Source of the DNA: Heterodera schachtii
Lineage: Eukaryota; Nematoda; Chromadorea; Rhabditida; Heteroderidae
Direction: 5' to 3'
Length of the DNA: 64,000 bases
Assembly: GCA_023374025.1 (NCBI GenBank)
Contig: SIJG01000003.1
Location: 1,518,416 to 1,582,415, forward strand
Below the pieces are notes generated by a model that searched no databases, was not told the origin of the DNA, and was given only the letters and a program-made list of their open reading frames with translations. Of this stretch, positions 1-12,110 are shown one piece after another. How positions within the stretch are numbered: the stretch's first letter is position 1; the number at the start of each line of letters is the position of its first letter. A program made the position numbers and the translations under genes.

Positions 1-72
1 GAATGAACGAATAAATTGGAATTTTCGTCTTTAATATGCTTTTATTGGCACATTTTAGACCATATTTTGGTA

Positions 73-749
73 GGCGACATGCAGTTTGGGCACCGGGAAG
101 TTTGGGCACCAGGAAGTTTGGGCACTAGAAATTTGGGCACCGGGAAGTTTGGGCACCAGAGTGAGGGATTTAAAAAAATAAAACAAAGTAAATATATAAA
201 ATGTTATATAAAATCATTAAAATTTAGTAAATTTTAATAACCCTTGTGCTCAAAAATTTCTATGTTCTTTAAAATTAAAAAAATTATGTAGTGAAACCTG
301 GCAATCTTATTATTTAGTCAATTCTTACGGTTGTTTAAACGTAGAGTTAAACGTATACTAGTTTCTGTTTGGACTTAGACCTGAATACCGGCTTAGTTGG
401 GCCCGAAATAACAAGAGACCCGTCTAAAACTCATAAAATTGTAAGTCTTGAACAGACCGAGCCTTGTATTAATATACATACATATGTATGGCATTGATAT
501 AGAATGAATGGTAATGAGTTCGGCAAAATAAGCATGCTTGATCGATTGAATATTCGTTAAAAACTTTCTATTCATAACTTGATTAAAATTTACTATACTT
601 TTCAATTAGATGGATGTAATTTATAGATAATTAAAAATGTTTTTACTTTTTAAATCCTTAATTTGGTGCCCAAACTTCCCGGTGCCCAAATTTCTGGTGC
701 CCAAACTTCCTGGTGCCCAAACTTCCCGGTGCCCAAGCTTCCGCTCCCC
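73..749. mobile_element. Non-autonomous foldback element with 9-bp TSD (Mutator-like)
   Basis: The ends are long inverted repeats built from a 16-bp unit (tttgggcaccgggaag and variants) repeated about five times: forward at about 91-163 and reverse-complemented at about 662-738. The element is flanked by a 9-bp direct repeat, attttggta, at 64-72 and 750-758. Sequence outside the repeats (1-72 and 759-890) continues collinearly with 9583-9810 in the second oxidase copy, which lacks the insert, so that copy shows an approximate empty site. The interior holds no convincing coding sequence. A 9-bp target duplication with long repetitive inverted ends fits a MULE/foldback element; the superfamily is inferred. 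Confidence 0.8.
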
Positions 750-917
750 ATTTTGGTACATATTTGCTCATTTTTCTGGTTTTAAATCCAATTTCGTGAT
801 TTTTTGATTCATATTTTATCTCCATTTTTTCTTGTCCATAAAAACATTTGCCCAAAATTACCAAAAAAATTTAAATAAATAATTTATTCTTAAAAATAAA
901 TAAAAAATAGTTTTAAG

Positions 918-2266
918 CTTCACTGTTGTGGCTAATTCAACCCAAGATGAGAACCTGAGAAATCTTTCTTCTCTGTATGGTGCCAACCGTCAACATTCGA
1001 ATACTCTAATTAGTCCAATTTTGTAAGTTAATATGCCTAATTAAGGCGTTTCAATTCGTGAATTATTCAACAATTTTTCTTTTAGCATTGAACTCAACAA
1101 AGTTCAACCGTGGTATTATGGCCTGTTGGTTTATCGCCTTGGTATGACCGGCAATGATGGAAATGAACTCCAAAGTGAATATTTTGTGCCATATAAAGAT
1201 GGCATTTCGGCAGTTAAAGCGGTAATTAGGCAATTTACTAATTGTAAAGATTATGCGATCCCCAAACAATTTGCCCGGTTTTCAAAAAGTAAAACCTGAC
1301 CCTAACCCTGACCCTAATTAAAAGTCAATCCCGGTCCGGTTTCCAATAAAAACCCTAACCCCGATCCTAATCAAAAATCAGTCCCGCCGACTCTGCATTT
1401 GCTGGTCGTGTTCAGTTTTTGTCTCTATTTTTCGCAAAAAAAATTGATAAACCGCCGGCTCTCCTTATTATAAAATTCAGATTTCACCGCTTTATCCCCA
1501 AATTCAACCACTGTTGGGTGCTGGCTTTTTTCTTCGCACCGTAAAAGAAGACAATTTTTGGATGTCCATGAACTACGGTAATGAGACACGGTTGGCCTTA
1601 CACTTCAGTTGGGTGAATAATCGCACTTTGGTCGACCCAGTTCTTCAACAAATTGAAGAGGTGAATTTTTATGGAAACAAATCCTAATTAGGTGGGCTTG
1701 ATTAAGTTAATTAGGGGAATAATTATCAAACTTAAATGATTAAATAGGGAGGATAGGTGGTGACAGAGTTAATCGGCAGTTTTTTTTTTTTTTTGCAAAC
1801 AAAATAAGAATTTGAGTGATTTCCGTCAAACACTCATATAATTGAATTTTAAATATTCTAACAATTATGTATGTTTTTTAAGATTAAAAAGATGAGTTCT
1901 CGAATATTTTTTTCTTATATAAATTTTAATTTTTTGCACCAATTATACATTTTAATTTCAATCATCAGAAACTGCTCAAATTTGATGTCCGTCCGCATTG
2001 GGCCAAGTATTATTTGATGAAACCTGGCCAATTTCTGCCCAATTATCCACGCCTTGAGGAATTTAGGTAAAAAATAAAATAATGCTTGCTAATTACTTTT
2101 TATATATAAATGGTAAAATTGTAATAATTGTTAATTAGCCACTTTTGCATAAGAAAATTTTTTCAGACAATTGGCAGAAGCAATGGACCCAGCCCATAAG
2201 TTTCGAAACAAATTCATAAAAGAAAATGTATTTAATGAGATAAAAGAAATGGAAATGTACCAATAA
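918..2266 (+). CDS. Alditol/xylitol-oxidase-like FAD oxidoreductase, copy 1, C-terminal part (cut by window edge)
   Basis: Five exons (918-1022, 1086-1221, 1481-1660, 1969-2066, 2167-2266) match exons 6-10 of the complete gene at 7242-11162 in size, phase and almost all residues. They encode about 206 residues of the substrate and C-terminal domain, including NELQSEYFVP, an LRTVKEDNFWMSMNYGN stretch, ALHFSWV and VRPHWAKYYL. All five exons are open with intact splice sites. Window position 1 corresponds to the middle of intron 5 of the other copy, so the FAD-binding exons are probably to the left of the window rather than missing. The C terminus is extended (ending EMEMYQ) because the stop used by copy 2 reads through. 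Introns as well as exons are very similar between copies, indicating recent tandem duplication or gene conversion. It could still be a 5'-truncated pseudogene. Confidence 0.8.
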
Positions 2267-2578
2267 AAATGATTTGAAATTATTATTAAAATAATCATTT
2301 TCATTAATTACTTATTCATTTATATGAATGTGCGAAGAATTAACAAATACATTTTATAAATATGAATACATTAATTTTTAAAGCAGTTTTCTCGATCAAC
2401 CCAACACACATTTGAATGCCATCAGAAAATTAAAAAATTTAATAGAGAGTTCAAATGAAAAATTAAAATTTTTGCAAGCAAAATTTTTTTAGCTAAATTT
2501 TGAAAAATAATTTTGAAATAATTTTTCATAAATAAAATGTGTAAAAATTTTGAATTATATTCAGCTTTTTAGCATCCT
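2267..2578. other. Intergenic, conserved tail of the duplicated unit
   Basis: No gene is visible. About 2490-2565 matches 11910-11985 behind the second oxidase copy, including a shared attttgaaataatttt stretch and a following ttcagctt. This shows that the duplicated unit includes the flank leading into the opposite-strand WKK gene. Confidence 0.5.
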
Positions 2579-3456
2579 CCATAATCACTTTTCCCCAAAA
2601 TCAAGCAAGTTTTCTTTTTCCATTTTCTCAGAATATTACTTCCCAATTCCATCGAAGATTTTTGCATTTTTTTTCTTTTCATGCTGGGACACATTCAACT
2701 GACAACTTTTCAATTTACAAAACAATTTTATCAGAAAAAGGAACTAATTAGTTGAACATTACAAAATAAAATCAGAAAATAATTGCGAAAATTATATCTA
2801 GGAATTCTTCAAAAAGAGGGCTAATGCAAAAAAATAATAATAATTCACATTTTCAACACTGAAGCAAAAAATTTTTCTACGTTCTCAAAGCTGTACTTCC
2901 AATTCCCAATTTCTTTGATGTTTTTTTCTCGCTAATTTTCGGATTTCTCTCCTTGATTTTGAAACATTATTTCATCTTTTTTAATTTACTTTCATCAGAA
3001 TATGTGTTATATGCTTAAAAATAATATTAAAAAAATAATGCCAAAATTAATTTGTTACTTTTATTATATTTTGGCATTAATACTTTTTTCCATTTCCAAA
3101 ATGTTACTTCAGAAATGCCCAATTCCTTCACAAATTCTTTATGTTTGCCCTTATATAAACGTTTAAATTCATCAATTCGTTCAGTGAATTCTCTCTTTTT
3201 ATGTTCATATAAATTCATTTTCATTTTATTTTTATTTAAATTTAATTCATTTTTCCATTTGACGATTTGCGCCCTAAAATTCTCCCAATTTTGTTTCGGT
3301 CTTTGTTTTTGGTATTTGCCTTTTGCTTCAAATTTTCTTTAATGCTTCAAATTTTTGGATAATTTTTCTTTTCTGTTGATGCAATTTGGTCGGATTTTGC
3401 TGGATTCAATTTTAAAACAAAACAAAATATCAAAATATTAAACGATACAAATTCAT
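2579..3456 (-). pseudogene. Decayed WKK-family copy (W0)
   Basis: Read on the minus strand from an ATG at 3456, the sequence follows the WKK family but is broken. The signal-peptide region hits a stop after about eight codons. The conserved FDEIFGEEW box and the acidic linker are deleted, so KIRPN runs almost straight into the QKFEA helix, and the first HTH repeat carries indels. The second repeat is still open at 3027-3224 (MNLYEHKKREFTERIDEF then LGISEVTFWKWKK). The last exon seems present twice in damaged form (about 2870-3018 and 2585-2670). Its place behind oxidase copy 1 mirrors the intact W1 behind copy 2. I judge it a pseudogene; the second repeat alone could still be translated but has no signal peptide. 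Confidence 0.8.
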
Positions 3457-4344
3457 TTTTACTTTTGGGAAATGCAATTTTTGCGTTATTTCGCAATTCC
3501 GAGCAGTGCAATCAATGTTTCACTCATATTTTATTAAAAAGATCTTTGTAAAAAATTAATTAATATGTAACCATATTAAATATGTAATAATGTTAAATAT
3601 GTAATAATATTAAATTGTAATATTATTAAATATGTTAGAAATTAAATATTCATTTGAATTTAAACAAAAGTTTGGCCACTTTTTTCTGTGCCAAAAAATC
3701 CTAAAATTAATTAATTATTCTTTTATTACATATTTAATTTTAATTTGCCAAAGTAATTAGCCCACCAAATGGAGTTGTTTGTCTATTCTTTTGAACACGC
3801 AATCATTGCCTTTGTCTCTTGTGATTCACAAAGTCCTATCAGTTTATTTTATCATAAATTTATAAATTTAATATTTTTCTGGTAAAATAAAAAGAAATAA
3901 ATTAATAAAAATGAATAATATTTAATTTAATTTATAAACATCAATTAATTATTAAGGAAATAAATTTGATTTAATGAGTGGTTTTGGAAAGCTGATTCAA
4001 AAAAACCAACAACAACAATAATACCAACATAACAAAGCTTAATTTATTCACTTGGGATTTTAATTTTTGAAAAATTTACTTTAATTCTTCCAATGGTTCA
4101 CTAATTACGGGTGAATGTTTTTTGGAGGGGAGATTAATTGAAATAAATTGTGTTCATGATTACCGGGTAAATTGTTTATGGGTGGGGGAGGAATTATTTT
4201 GAATATTAATGAATTAAACTATAATTTTCAGATTCAATATACATATATGAGCGAAGAAATATTTGGGTCCAAAATTGAAGATCCAAATTAGCGGGGTCGA
4301 ACAACATATACATTGAGATTTTAACAAAATTCGGATATTTTTAA
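3457..4344. other. Intergenic; W0 promoter remnant
   Basis: No gene is seen. On the minus strand, 3505-3524 reads AGTGAAA-N6-TGCACT, an imperfect version of the palindrome found upstream of other WKK copies, and its flank resembles the W1 promoter. The rest is AT-rich sequence without open frames. Confidence 0.5.
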
Positions 4345-4354
4345 TAGTCAAAAT

Positions 4355-5603
4355 TAGGGTTAAGCCCCGACCCCGAGCCCCCCGACCCCCGACCCGACCC
4401 GAGACGTTTTTTGTGCCGATCCCCCGACCCGACCCTCGACATGTCATCCCCCGAGGTCCCCGACCCCCGACTTTTTGCCCCCCGACCCCCCGACACTATT
4501 TCGGGGGATTGGGGACTCCGAGCGTTTTAAAAATTTAAAAGTTAATTTATCCACGAAGGCGGGAAATATTGAAAATTTTTGAGATTTTGAATAAATTTAC
4601 TTAATAAAATTCATTAAAAATTACGAAAAACTTTCCGGTGGCGCCTATCGGCATCGCCGGCCCCCCAAAACCATGGTGCCGATCGGTAATTTTTCAAAAT
4701 ATGAACACCAAGGCCGAAAAATAAGATTTTAGGGTCAAAAATAAGAACATTTTGCAACATTTTTTCAAAATTTGAGTTCATTTTGCCCACATATTTTCAC
4801 CAAAAATGACCAATTTTTGCGCGATTTTGAGCCAAATTTTTAAGAAAAAATAAGCTTTTGCGGACCGGTGGTACCGACAAGATGCCGCCGGAAAAAAATT
4901 GAAAATTGGGAGTTTTTGTAGCATTTTTTACATAAAAATGGCCATTTTAAAGTTTTTTTTTCTCAACCAGCGGAATAAAACATTAATCAGAAAAAATTTA
5001 AAAAGTTTAGGTGAAGCCTGAAAATAAGAAAAGGTTAGAAATAAGGACAAATTTCAGTAAATTCGGGATCAAAAGATCAAAAAATTTTGCGGCAGACCTT
5101 AAAATTTCTTGAACTAGTGACATATGCCATAAAATTTCAAAATTATAAATATATTTAAGAAAGCAGAACAATTTTCGTCGCTACCCCAAAATTAGAAATT
5201 CTTATAAATAAGAACAAATGGAAGCCCCTGGTTTAAAGCAGGGTTATTATCCTTTGTCATTATTTGTAAGATTTGTCCTTATTTTTGACCCTAAAATCTT
5301 ATTTTTGACCAGCGATGTTCTTATTTCGGGAAATTTTCAAGGGTAACCCTGGTTTAAAGGCCAGCTTGAACTCACTCTTGCTGGCGCAAACGAAATCCGA
5401 TGATTAAAGTGAAAAAAAGGAAGATTTACGGGAATTTAAAAATAAAAATTGAGTTTTTCGTTAAAAAATTTCGTTGATCACTACCCGATCGGGGTCCCCG
5501 ACCCCCGACAATTGAGCTTCCCCCCGACCCGACCCCCGACATGTCGCCCCCCGAGGTCCCCGGCTCCCGACTTTTTGCCCCCCGAGGGCTCGGGGCTTAA
5601 CCC
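4355..5603. mobile_element. Non-autonomous TIR element with 10-bp TSD (Mutator-like)
   Basis: The element starts tagggttaagccccga and ends with the reverse complement (tcggggcttaaccc), and is flanked by the perfect 10-bp direct repeat tagtcaaaat at 4345-4354 and 5604-5613. Both ends carry C-rich blocks (ccccgacccgacccc types) that stand out from the AT-rich surroundings. The inside also folds back: a run around 4720-4750 containing ttttagggtcaaaaataag is inverted near 5278-5310. There is no transposase frame. The target duplication length points to a MULE-type mechanism. Confidence 0.85.
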
Positions 5604-7241
5604 TAGTCAAAATGCCAAACAACGGTGCTATAAAAGTTCAAAGATCGGGTTTATCCCCAAATTTCGACCATTTGAAGTCGAATTTTTAAATATAAATAAT
5701 CATTCTTTTGTGTAAATAATACACTTATCGTTTATTTAGTGAAAATTCGAATGTCATATTTGACAAGCTCATTAAAACTATTTACAATACAAATCAAAGT
5801 ACAAAATTGCGTGGTCTTTCAAGTGTACACAATGCCAAGACATCCATTACACAATGCCAAGACATCCATTTTTAAATATGTTTTCGGTGGATAATGAAGA
5901 AAGTAATAAAGATTTGATTTGCATCACCTGCTGCTGTTTAATAACAAATGCATACAAATATTTCTTATAAAAAATTTAATTAAAAAGCATTGACATTCAA
6001 AACGTTAAATGCGTCAGTGGTTTTTTCAGCATTTTTTTACGACGAAAATTGGGTGGCAATTACAAATAATTACTGAATAAAAAATGGTTAATGATGTGTT
6101 ATTAAAATATGTCGATGAACGAATTTGAACATCGTAAGCTCTAATTACCCATCGAAATATGGGCTAAATTGTTTATCATTATTTAAGAAAAGAAATTTGT
6201 TTAGTTTTTTGTTTAAAAAATAAGTTAAAAAAACAAAAAATTTGGTTTCATATTTTTTGTGTTGGATTTAAAAACCTTAAAAGCTCATATTTGTAAAAAT
6301 ATGTTAATTTTAAGATATTGTATATATCCCAATGCTAATTTCAAAAAATTTAAATAGGTATTTTCATGAAAATTCAAGTTTTTATTCGCTAGCTTTTTTT
6401 TGTATATTTTAGGTTTTTTCTTACATATTTAAATATATTGTATTCCCTTTTTTATACTTTAAACACTCATTTTTGTAAAATAAAACATAATCTTTCGAAC
6501 TTTAATTATTCAATGTTCGTTTTTTTTTTTGAAAAATCACGCCTTTACAATTTTCGTTCTTCGTCCATTTTTTTTTCCCATCTCGCGACATTTTGATCAG
6601 AAGGGACACCAACGGTTTGGCCAGCACAAAACTCTCGCAAAGATGAATCATTCATTCAAAGTTTGACTAATAAGCGCTAGTGAAACTAACAAAAATGCTA
6701 AAAATTCATATATTTTTTTAAATTCCTAAGTTTTGAATTCGATCATAAAATATTCAAGAATTTTGCTGGCATTTTACGCTAAAGGTTCCTGAAAATTTAA
6801 GATGTTTAGATTTCATATATATTTAATTTATCTGCTCAATTTTCTTTAATTTATTTTTAAATTTATTGTATTTATTTTTTTGTTTATAATTTTTAATTAT
6901 AATAAATTCTTTATTATAATTTCATAAAAATTCACGATGTAAAGAAAAATTAAATTGCTTTTTACAAAAATCTAACCTCATATCCAGCTCTTTATGAATT
7001 ACTAGGAAAATTTTTAGATGAATTATTCATTTATAAAATTTTCTAGTATTGCTTGCATAGCAGAGTTTTTTTTAAATTTATTTATTGCATTTAAAATTTT
7101 AAAAATAAAATAAAAATGTTTTTATTCAATATTCGCGGAAAGTATATATTACAAATATTTTACTTTATGAAATTTTTTTTAAATTTTTTTTACATAAATT
7201 GACGACAAATTTATGCATATAATTTAGAAAAAAAATTATAA
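5604..7241. other. Intergenic, upstream of oxidase copy 2
   Basis: No coding sequence is supported. A 22-bp direct duplication (unit containing acaatgccaagacatcca) lies at about 5829-5872. The last kilobase before the start codon is extremely AT-rich and presumably holds the promoter. Confidence 0.5.
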
Positions 7242-10200
7242 ATGAAAAAGTTTTTTCTTCTTAAACAATTCGTTTATTTCTGCTTATTTTTTGTTATCCC
7301 ATTGGCTGAATTTGTGAAATCCGATGCTGATGAAGATGGATATTGTGAATTAAGCTGTTTCAACGATTGGAAAGCTGCTATAAGGCATGAAATCTAAAAT
7401 TTTTTTTTGAAACGTTGAGTTTTTTTTAATAATTTCCATAGCATATTAAAAAATGGCATTTTTCGGCTACGGCAATTTCAATTTTTCTCCAAATAATTGT
7501 TAAATTGCGAAATAAATAGCATATATAAAAAAAATGTCAATCAAATTTAAATGTTTATTAGAGTAATTAAATGTCGTAAATAAAATAAATTTGTAAAATT
7601 TAAAAATTGGTTTCAAATTTTTCGGGTTTTCATATATTTTCTGTATTAGGAAAACCAAAAAATCTTGGTTTCAAAAACTCAAAATTTTTAGGCTGCACAA
7701 CTGGGGCGGCAACTTCAACTTCAGCACCAAAAATATCCAATACCCGCGCACCACGGCCCAAGTGCAACACGTCGTCACGCACGCGGCACGGCTGCGCGTA
7801 ATTGGCAGACGGCACAGTTTCAGCAAAATTGGTGACAGCTGTGACACCATTTTGTCAACATTGGGCATGAATTCGGTGATCGGATTTAACACCAAAACAT
7901 CCACGGTCACTGTTCAAGCTGGCATCACCTATACTGATCTTATGCCGACTCTATGTCAGTACATGCAAATTTTTTCATTGGACAATTCATTTCTGGCAAA
8001 ACTGGGTGTCAATTAGTGGCAGGGCAAAATGAAATATTTTGAGACTGGTTTTACGGGTTTTCCAGGACTTTGTGGTCTTTGAAGGGTCAAAGACTTTTTT
8101 TTTGAGTGATTTTTTGGGAAATTTTAAGAAATTTTTATAGTTTTTTGATAGAAGATTAATGACAAAAGGCAGATTGTTTAATTTGCAAATTCTTAAAATA
8201 GGCATAGTGGTTTTTCTTCAAAGCTTTTTTCACAAAAATGAGGATTTTGACCCCAGGATTCTTTTCCGATCAAAGGTTGATTTTAATACCTGCGAACGCT
8301 GATTATTAAAGATTAAAAAAATGCAAAAAACAAATAAATCCAGGAAAATAAATAAAACCTTCCAAAAATGCATAATTATATATATTTTTTTGAGAGTAAA
8401 TATATTAAAATATGAAATTAAAAATCAAAAATTCAGTTTATATTTACATATATGCCAAACATTATATAATAAGTTTAGGCCTATCTGTCCTTCTTACCGA
8501 GTTCGTTTAAACTCCAAATTTATTTAATTTTTCAATTATATTTAATTTTTTAAATAAAATTTATTTATTTGCGTAAATTTAACAGATGCCAACAATTTTG
8601 CTTTGCCAAATTTGGCAGCAACTGCCGAAATCACTGTTGCCGGTGCCATCCAAACTGGTGTCCATGGCAGTGGCATTGGCCTTCAAAATTTGCCGTCCCA
8701 AGTGCGTTCCTTGCAAATGGTGTTGGCCAATGGAAGAATTGCACATTTTGACGCAAACAGTCCGGAATTCAATGCTGTCACATGCGGTTTAGGCACATTT
8801 GGAGTTGTTACCCAGGTAATTATGGATAATAATGATGAGTCAGTGTTTGGACGGGCGATTTGCTCGATTATCATTAAATAACCATCAAAATGTGTGTTTG
8901 GACTGCTCGAGATTCTCGATCTCGAAATTTCTCGGGGTTTTTTTTGCGGGTATTGGTCTCGAGTCTCGGGGTCAAAGGTCTTCGGTCTCGATTCTTGTGT
9001 ATCGAAAATTTCGACTCTCGAGCAGCCCTAATGGGTCTTATTCAAAAAACAAGTTGAATACCCTGGTTTTTGAATGATTTAAGCCATATCTTTAAAAATT
9101 ACAAATTTAATTTCAATCCCTAAATAAACATTTTAAATAAAATATTTTGTTTTTATTTAATCATTAAAATTTTTGCTTAGGTTGAATTGAATTTGGTGCC
9201 CAGCTTCGACGTAGTCAACTATGTGTTCACGGAGTTGACTTTTACATTTATTTGAATTTTAAAAATTGTGCTTTCAGAATGCCAGATCAAAATGTTTATG
9301 AAAAATTTGACGACCTCCAAAGCAGAGGTTACACCGTTACCTTCATGAACACACTACAAAATGCCAGCGCTTGGACTGCAGTGATGTAGGCAAAATGCCA
9401 TTATTAGAATTTTAATTTTTTAAAAAATTTCTTTTAGCAGGCGGACAATACTAAGCCATTTAATATATAAATAACTGGGTCATATGCCCCAGGATCCGTG
9501 CGAGCGAAATTTTGCCATGGTTTTGCTTAACTTGCCATGATCAGGGCTTAGAACCATGCTAAAATTAAATTTGGTTTCAATAATTAATGAACCGACAAAT
9601 TGGCATTTTTGTCTTTAATATGCTTTTCTTGGCACATTTTAGAGCATTTTTGATACAAACTTGGTCACTTTTCGCATTTTTAATCCAAATTTCGTGGTTT
9701 TTTGATCCATCTTTTATCTCGCCATTTTACTTTTTTTTTTGTCCATTAAAAAACATTGGCCCAAAATTACCAACAAAATTTAAAGAAATAATTTATTTTT
9801 AAACCAATAAAAATTTATTTGCATTTAAGCTTCACTGTTGTGGCGAATTCAACCCAAGATGAGAACCTGAGAAATCTTTCTGCTCTGTATGGTGCCAACC
9901 GCCAACATTCGAATACTCTAATTAGTCCAATTTTGTAAGTTAATATGCCTAATTAAGGCGTTTCAATTCGTGAATTATTCAACAATTTTTCTTTTAGCAT
10001 TGAACTCAACAAAGTTCAACCGTGGTATTATGGCCTGTTGGTTTATCGCCTTGGTATGACCGGCAATGATGGAAATGAACTCCAAAGTGAATATTTTGTG
10101 CCATATAAAGATGGCATTTCGGCAGTTAAAGCGGTAATTAGACCATTTACTGATTGTAAAGATTATGTGATCCCCAAACAATTTAATTCAAGGACAAAAA

Positions 10201-11162
10201 TCTTTTGGCCCGGTTTTCAAAAAGTAAAACCTGACCCTAATTAAAAGTCAATCCCGGTCCGGTTTCCAATAAAAATCCTAACCCTGATCCTAATCAAAAA
10301 TCAGTCCCACCGACTCTGCATTTGCTGGTCGTGTTCAGTTTTTGTCTCTATCGCCGGCTCCCATTATTATAAAATTCAGATTTCACCGCTTTATCCCCAA
10401 ATTCAACCACTGTTGGGTGCTGGCTTTTTTCTTCGTACCGTAAAAGAAGACAATTTTTGGATGTCCATGAACTACGGTAATCAGACACGGTTGGCCTTAC
10501 ATTTCAGTTGGGTGAACAATCGCACTTTGGTCGACCCAGTTCTTCAACAAATTGAAGAGGTGAATTTTTATGGAAACAAATCCTAATTAGGTGGGCTTAA
10601 TTAAGTTAATTAGGGCAATAATTAGCAAAGTTAAATGCTTAAATAGGGACAGATGGCATAATTAATCGGCAGCAGTTTTTTGGTGTTTTTTTTGCCAACA
10701 AAATAGGAATTTGAGTGATTCTCGTCCAACATCCGTATCATTAATTTTTAAAATAATACCATTTTTTTGCCTTTTTATTAATTAGGCTAATTGTGTCGCG
10801 AATTTTTTTTAAATAAATATTTGTTTTTCCACCAATAAAAATATTTGTTTTTCCACCAATATCCATTTTCGTTTCTTCATCAGAAACTGCTCAAATTTGA
10901 TGTCCGTCCGCATTGGGCCAAACATTATCTGATGAAACCATGCCAATTTCTCCGTAATTATCCACGCCTGGACGAATTTAGGTAAAAAAATAATAATAAT
11001 AATAACGCTAATTTTTTTATCTCAAAATTATAATAATAATTAATTGTTAATTCGCCACTTTTGCATAAGAAAATTATTTTCAGACAATTGGCAGAAGCAA
11101 TGGACCCAGCGCATAAGTTTCGAAACAAATTCATAATTGACAATGTATTTAATGAGATATAA
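7242..11162 (+). CDS. Secreted alditol/xylitol-oxidase-like FAD oxidoreductase, copy 2 (complete)
   Basis: Ten exons (7242-7384, 7692-7954, 8586-8815, 9181-9233, 9278-9385, 9830-9934, 9998-10133, 10380-10559, 10884-10981, 11084-11162) join in frame to 464 aa. A hydrophobic signal peptide (about residues 1-27) precedes the FAD_binding_4 domain: NWGG at 51-54, VIGRRHSFS with His89 at the position of the covalent flavin histidine, FALPNLAA, and GVHGSG at 160-165. The C-terminal ALO-type domain has LQSEYFVP, Arg365, NYGNQTRLALHFSWV and RPHWAK (Lys419). The order and wording match actinobacterial alditol oxidase (about 418 aa) more than animal gulonolactone oxidase. A segment between WTAV (residue 265) and FTVVAN is shorter than in bacteria. 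Intron 1 must use a GC donor. Substrate is unknown; a sugar alcohol with H2O2 release is inferred from the family. Confidence 0.88.
8898..9030. mobile_element. Small MITE in oxidase intron 3
   Basis: A 133-bp block has inverted ends, left ttggactgctcgagattctc and right (reverse complement) tagggctgctcgagagtcga. Its CTCGA-rich interior is unlike the surrounding AT-rich intron. Flanks atgtgtgt and atgggtct agree at six of eight positions, which would fit a decayed 8-bp hAT-type duplication. The end sequence resembles that of the clear hAT-type element at 47306-47514. Confidence 0.6.
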
Positions 11163-12110
11163 GAAAATGGAAATGCATCAATAATTATGATTGGAAATTA
11201 TTATTGAAATAATCATTATAATTATCTATTCATTTAAATAAATAAAATTTTGGTTTGGCCTAAAAGATCTTTGTCTTAATATATGTTTTTTGTAAGTGTA
11301 CTAAAATGGATTTAAATATTGCTATTATTATTTTTAACATCAGCAGTATTCATTCATAAAGAAAAAAAGTTTTCGTTGTTACCATTTTTCGCCGACTTGA
11401 CTACTTGACCAATGATCGCCCATTTTTCGTGCATTTTTTTGGCACAGCGACCAATCATCGTGACTATTGAATGCCTGATCCACCTCTAAGTGCCTCGATT
11501 CATTAGGTGCTATGACGTTACTCAAAAACCATCAAAATGAAATATTTTTTAATATAATTTTGCTCAAAAGCAAAATTTTTCTTAAGTTTCAAGGAAGCTA
11601 TGACCAAAAATGTTCAAAAAATGGTTTTTTGAGTTTCTCAGGTCATAACTTTTTTGGAACCTAACGAACTTTATTGAAATTTTGCAGGATATATAAAACA
11701 CTTAGAGCTATAGAAAGATATCAAGATTTTAAAATTTGTTTCATTTTGCGCGAAGTTATAAACAATTTTCTATTAAAAATTTTCAATTGAAGCAAATGTC
11801 TTCTTCTGTTTGTGCAGCGGCTTATCGTTTCATTACTTTGAAATATTTATATTTAAAAATTGTGCGAAATTTAAATTTTTTTAATAGATTTTACCCAAGT
11901 TTTTTAAGCCAAATATGAAAAATAATTTTGAAATAATTTTTGTAAATAAAATGTATAAAATTTTAAATTTTATTCAGCTTAACATAATTTTATTTTTCTA
12001 AAAAATTAAATGTTAATATTTTGTTTAAAAGTTAAAATATAATGTAAATGATAAAAAGCATAATGGGAAATAGTCTTTTTTAGTAAACTCAAAAATCATT
12101 TTTCTGAAAC
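11163..12110. other. Intergenic with a probable insertion
   Basis: No gene. Relative to the 2.3-2.5 kb region behind oxidase copy 1, this spacer is about 650 bp longer. The extra stretch (about 11265-11905) contains weakly foldback sequence and phrases such as ggtcataactttttt that recur in other introns of the window (for example near 57060), suggesting a mobile-element remnant. Confidence 0.4.

Noticed and set aside
86..745. GGGCACC-type tandem units as a CRISPR array or a coding repeat
   Set aside because: The units are contiguous, without unique spacers, lie in inverted clusters and are bounded by a target duplication, so they are transposon ends.
1063..1269. Minus-strand 68-residue frames at 1063-1269 and 9975-10181
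   Set aside because: They are antisense shadows of oxidase exon 7 in both copies; their similarity only reflects the duplication.
1290..1400. CCTAACCC/CCTGACCC words as a telomeric repeat
   Set aside because: They are irregular, sit in an intron duplicated at 10,220-10,310, and do not match the nematode TTAGGC repeat.
5449..5715. 88-residue proline-rich open frame
   Set aside because: It is produced by the C-rich terminus of the element at 4355-5603 and has no splice or domain support.
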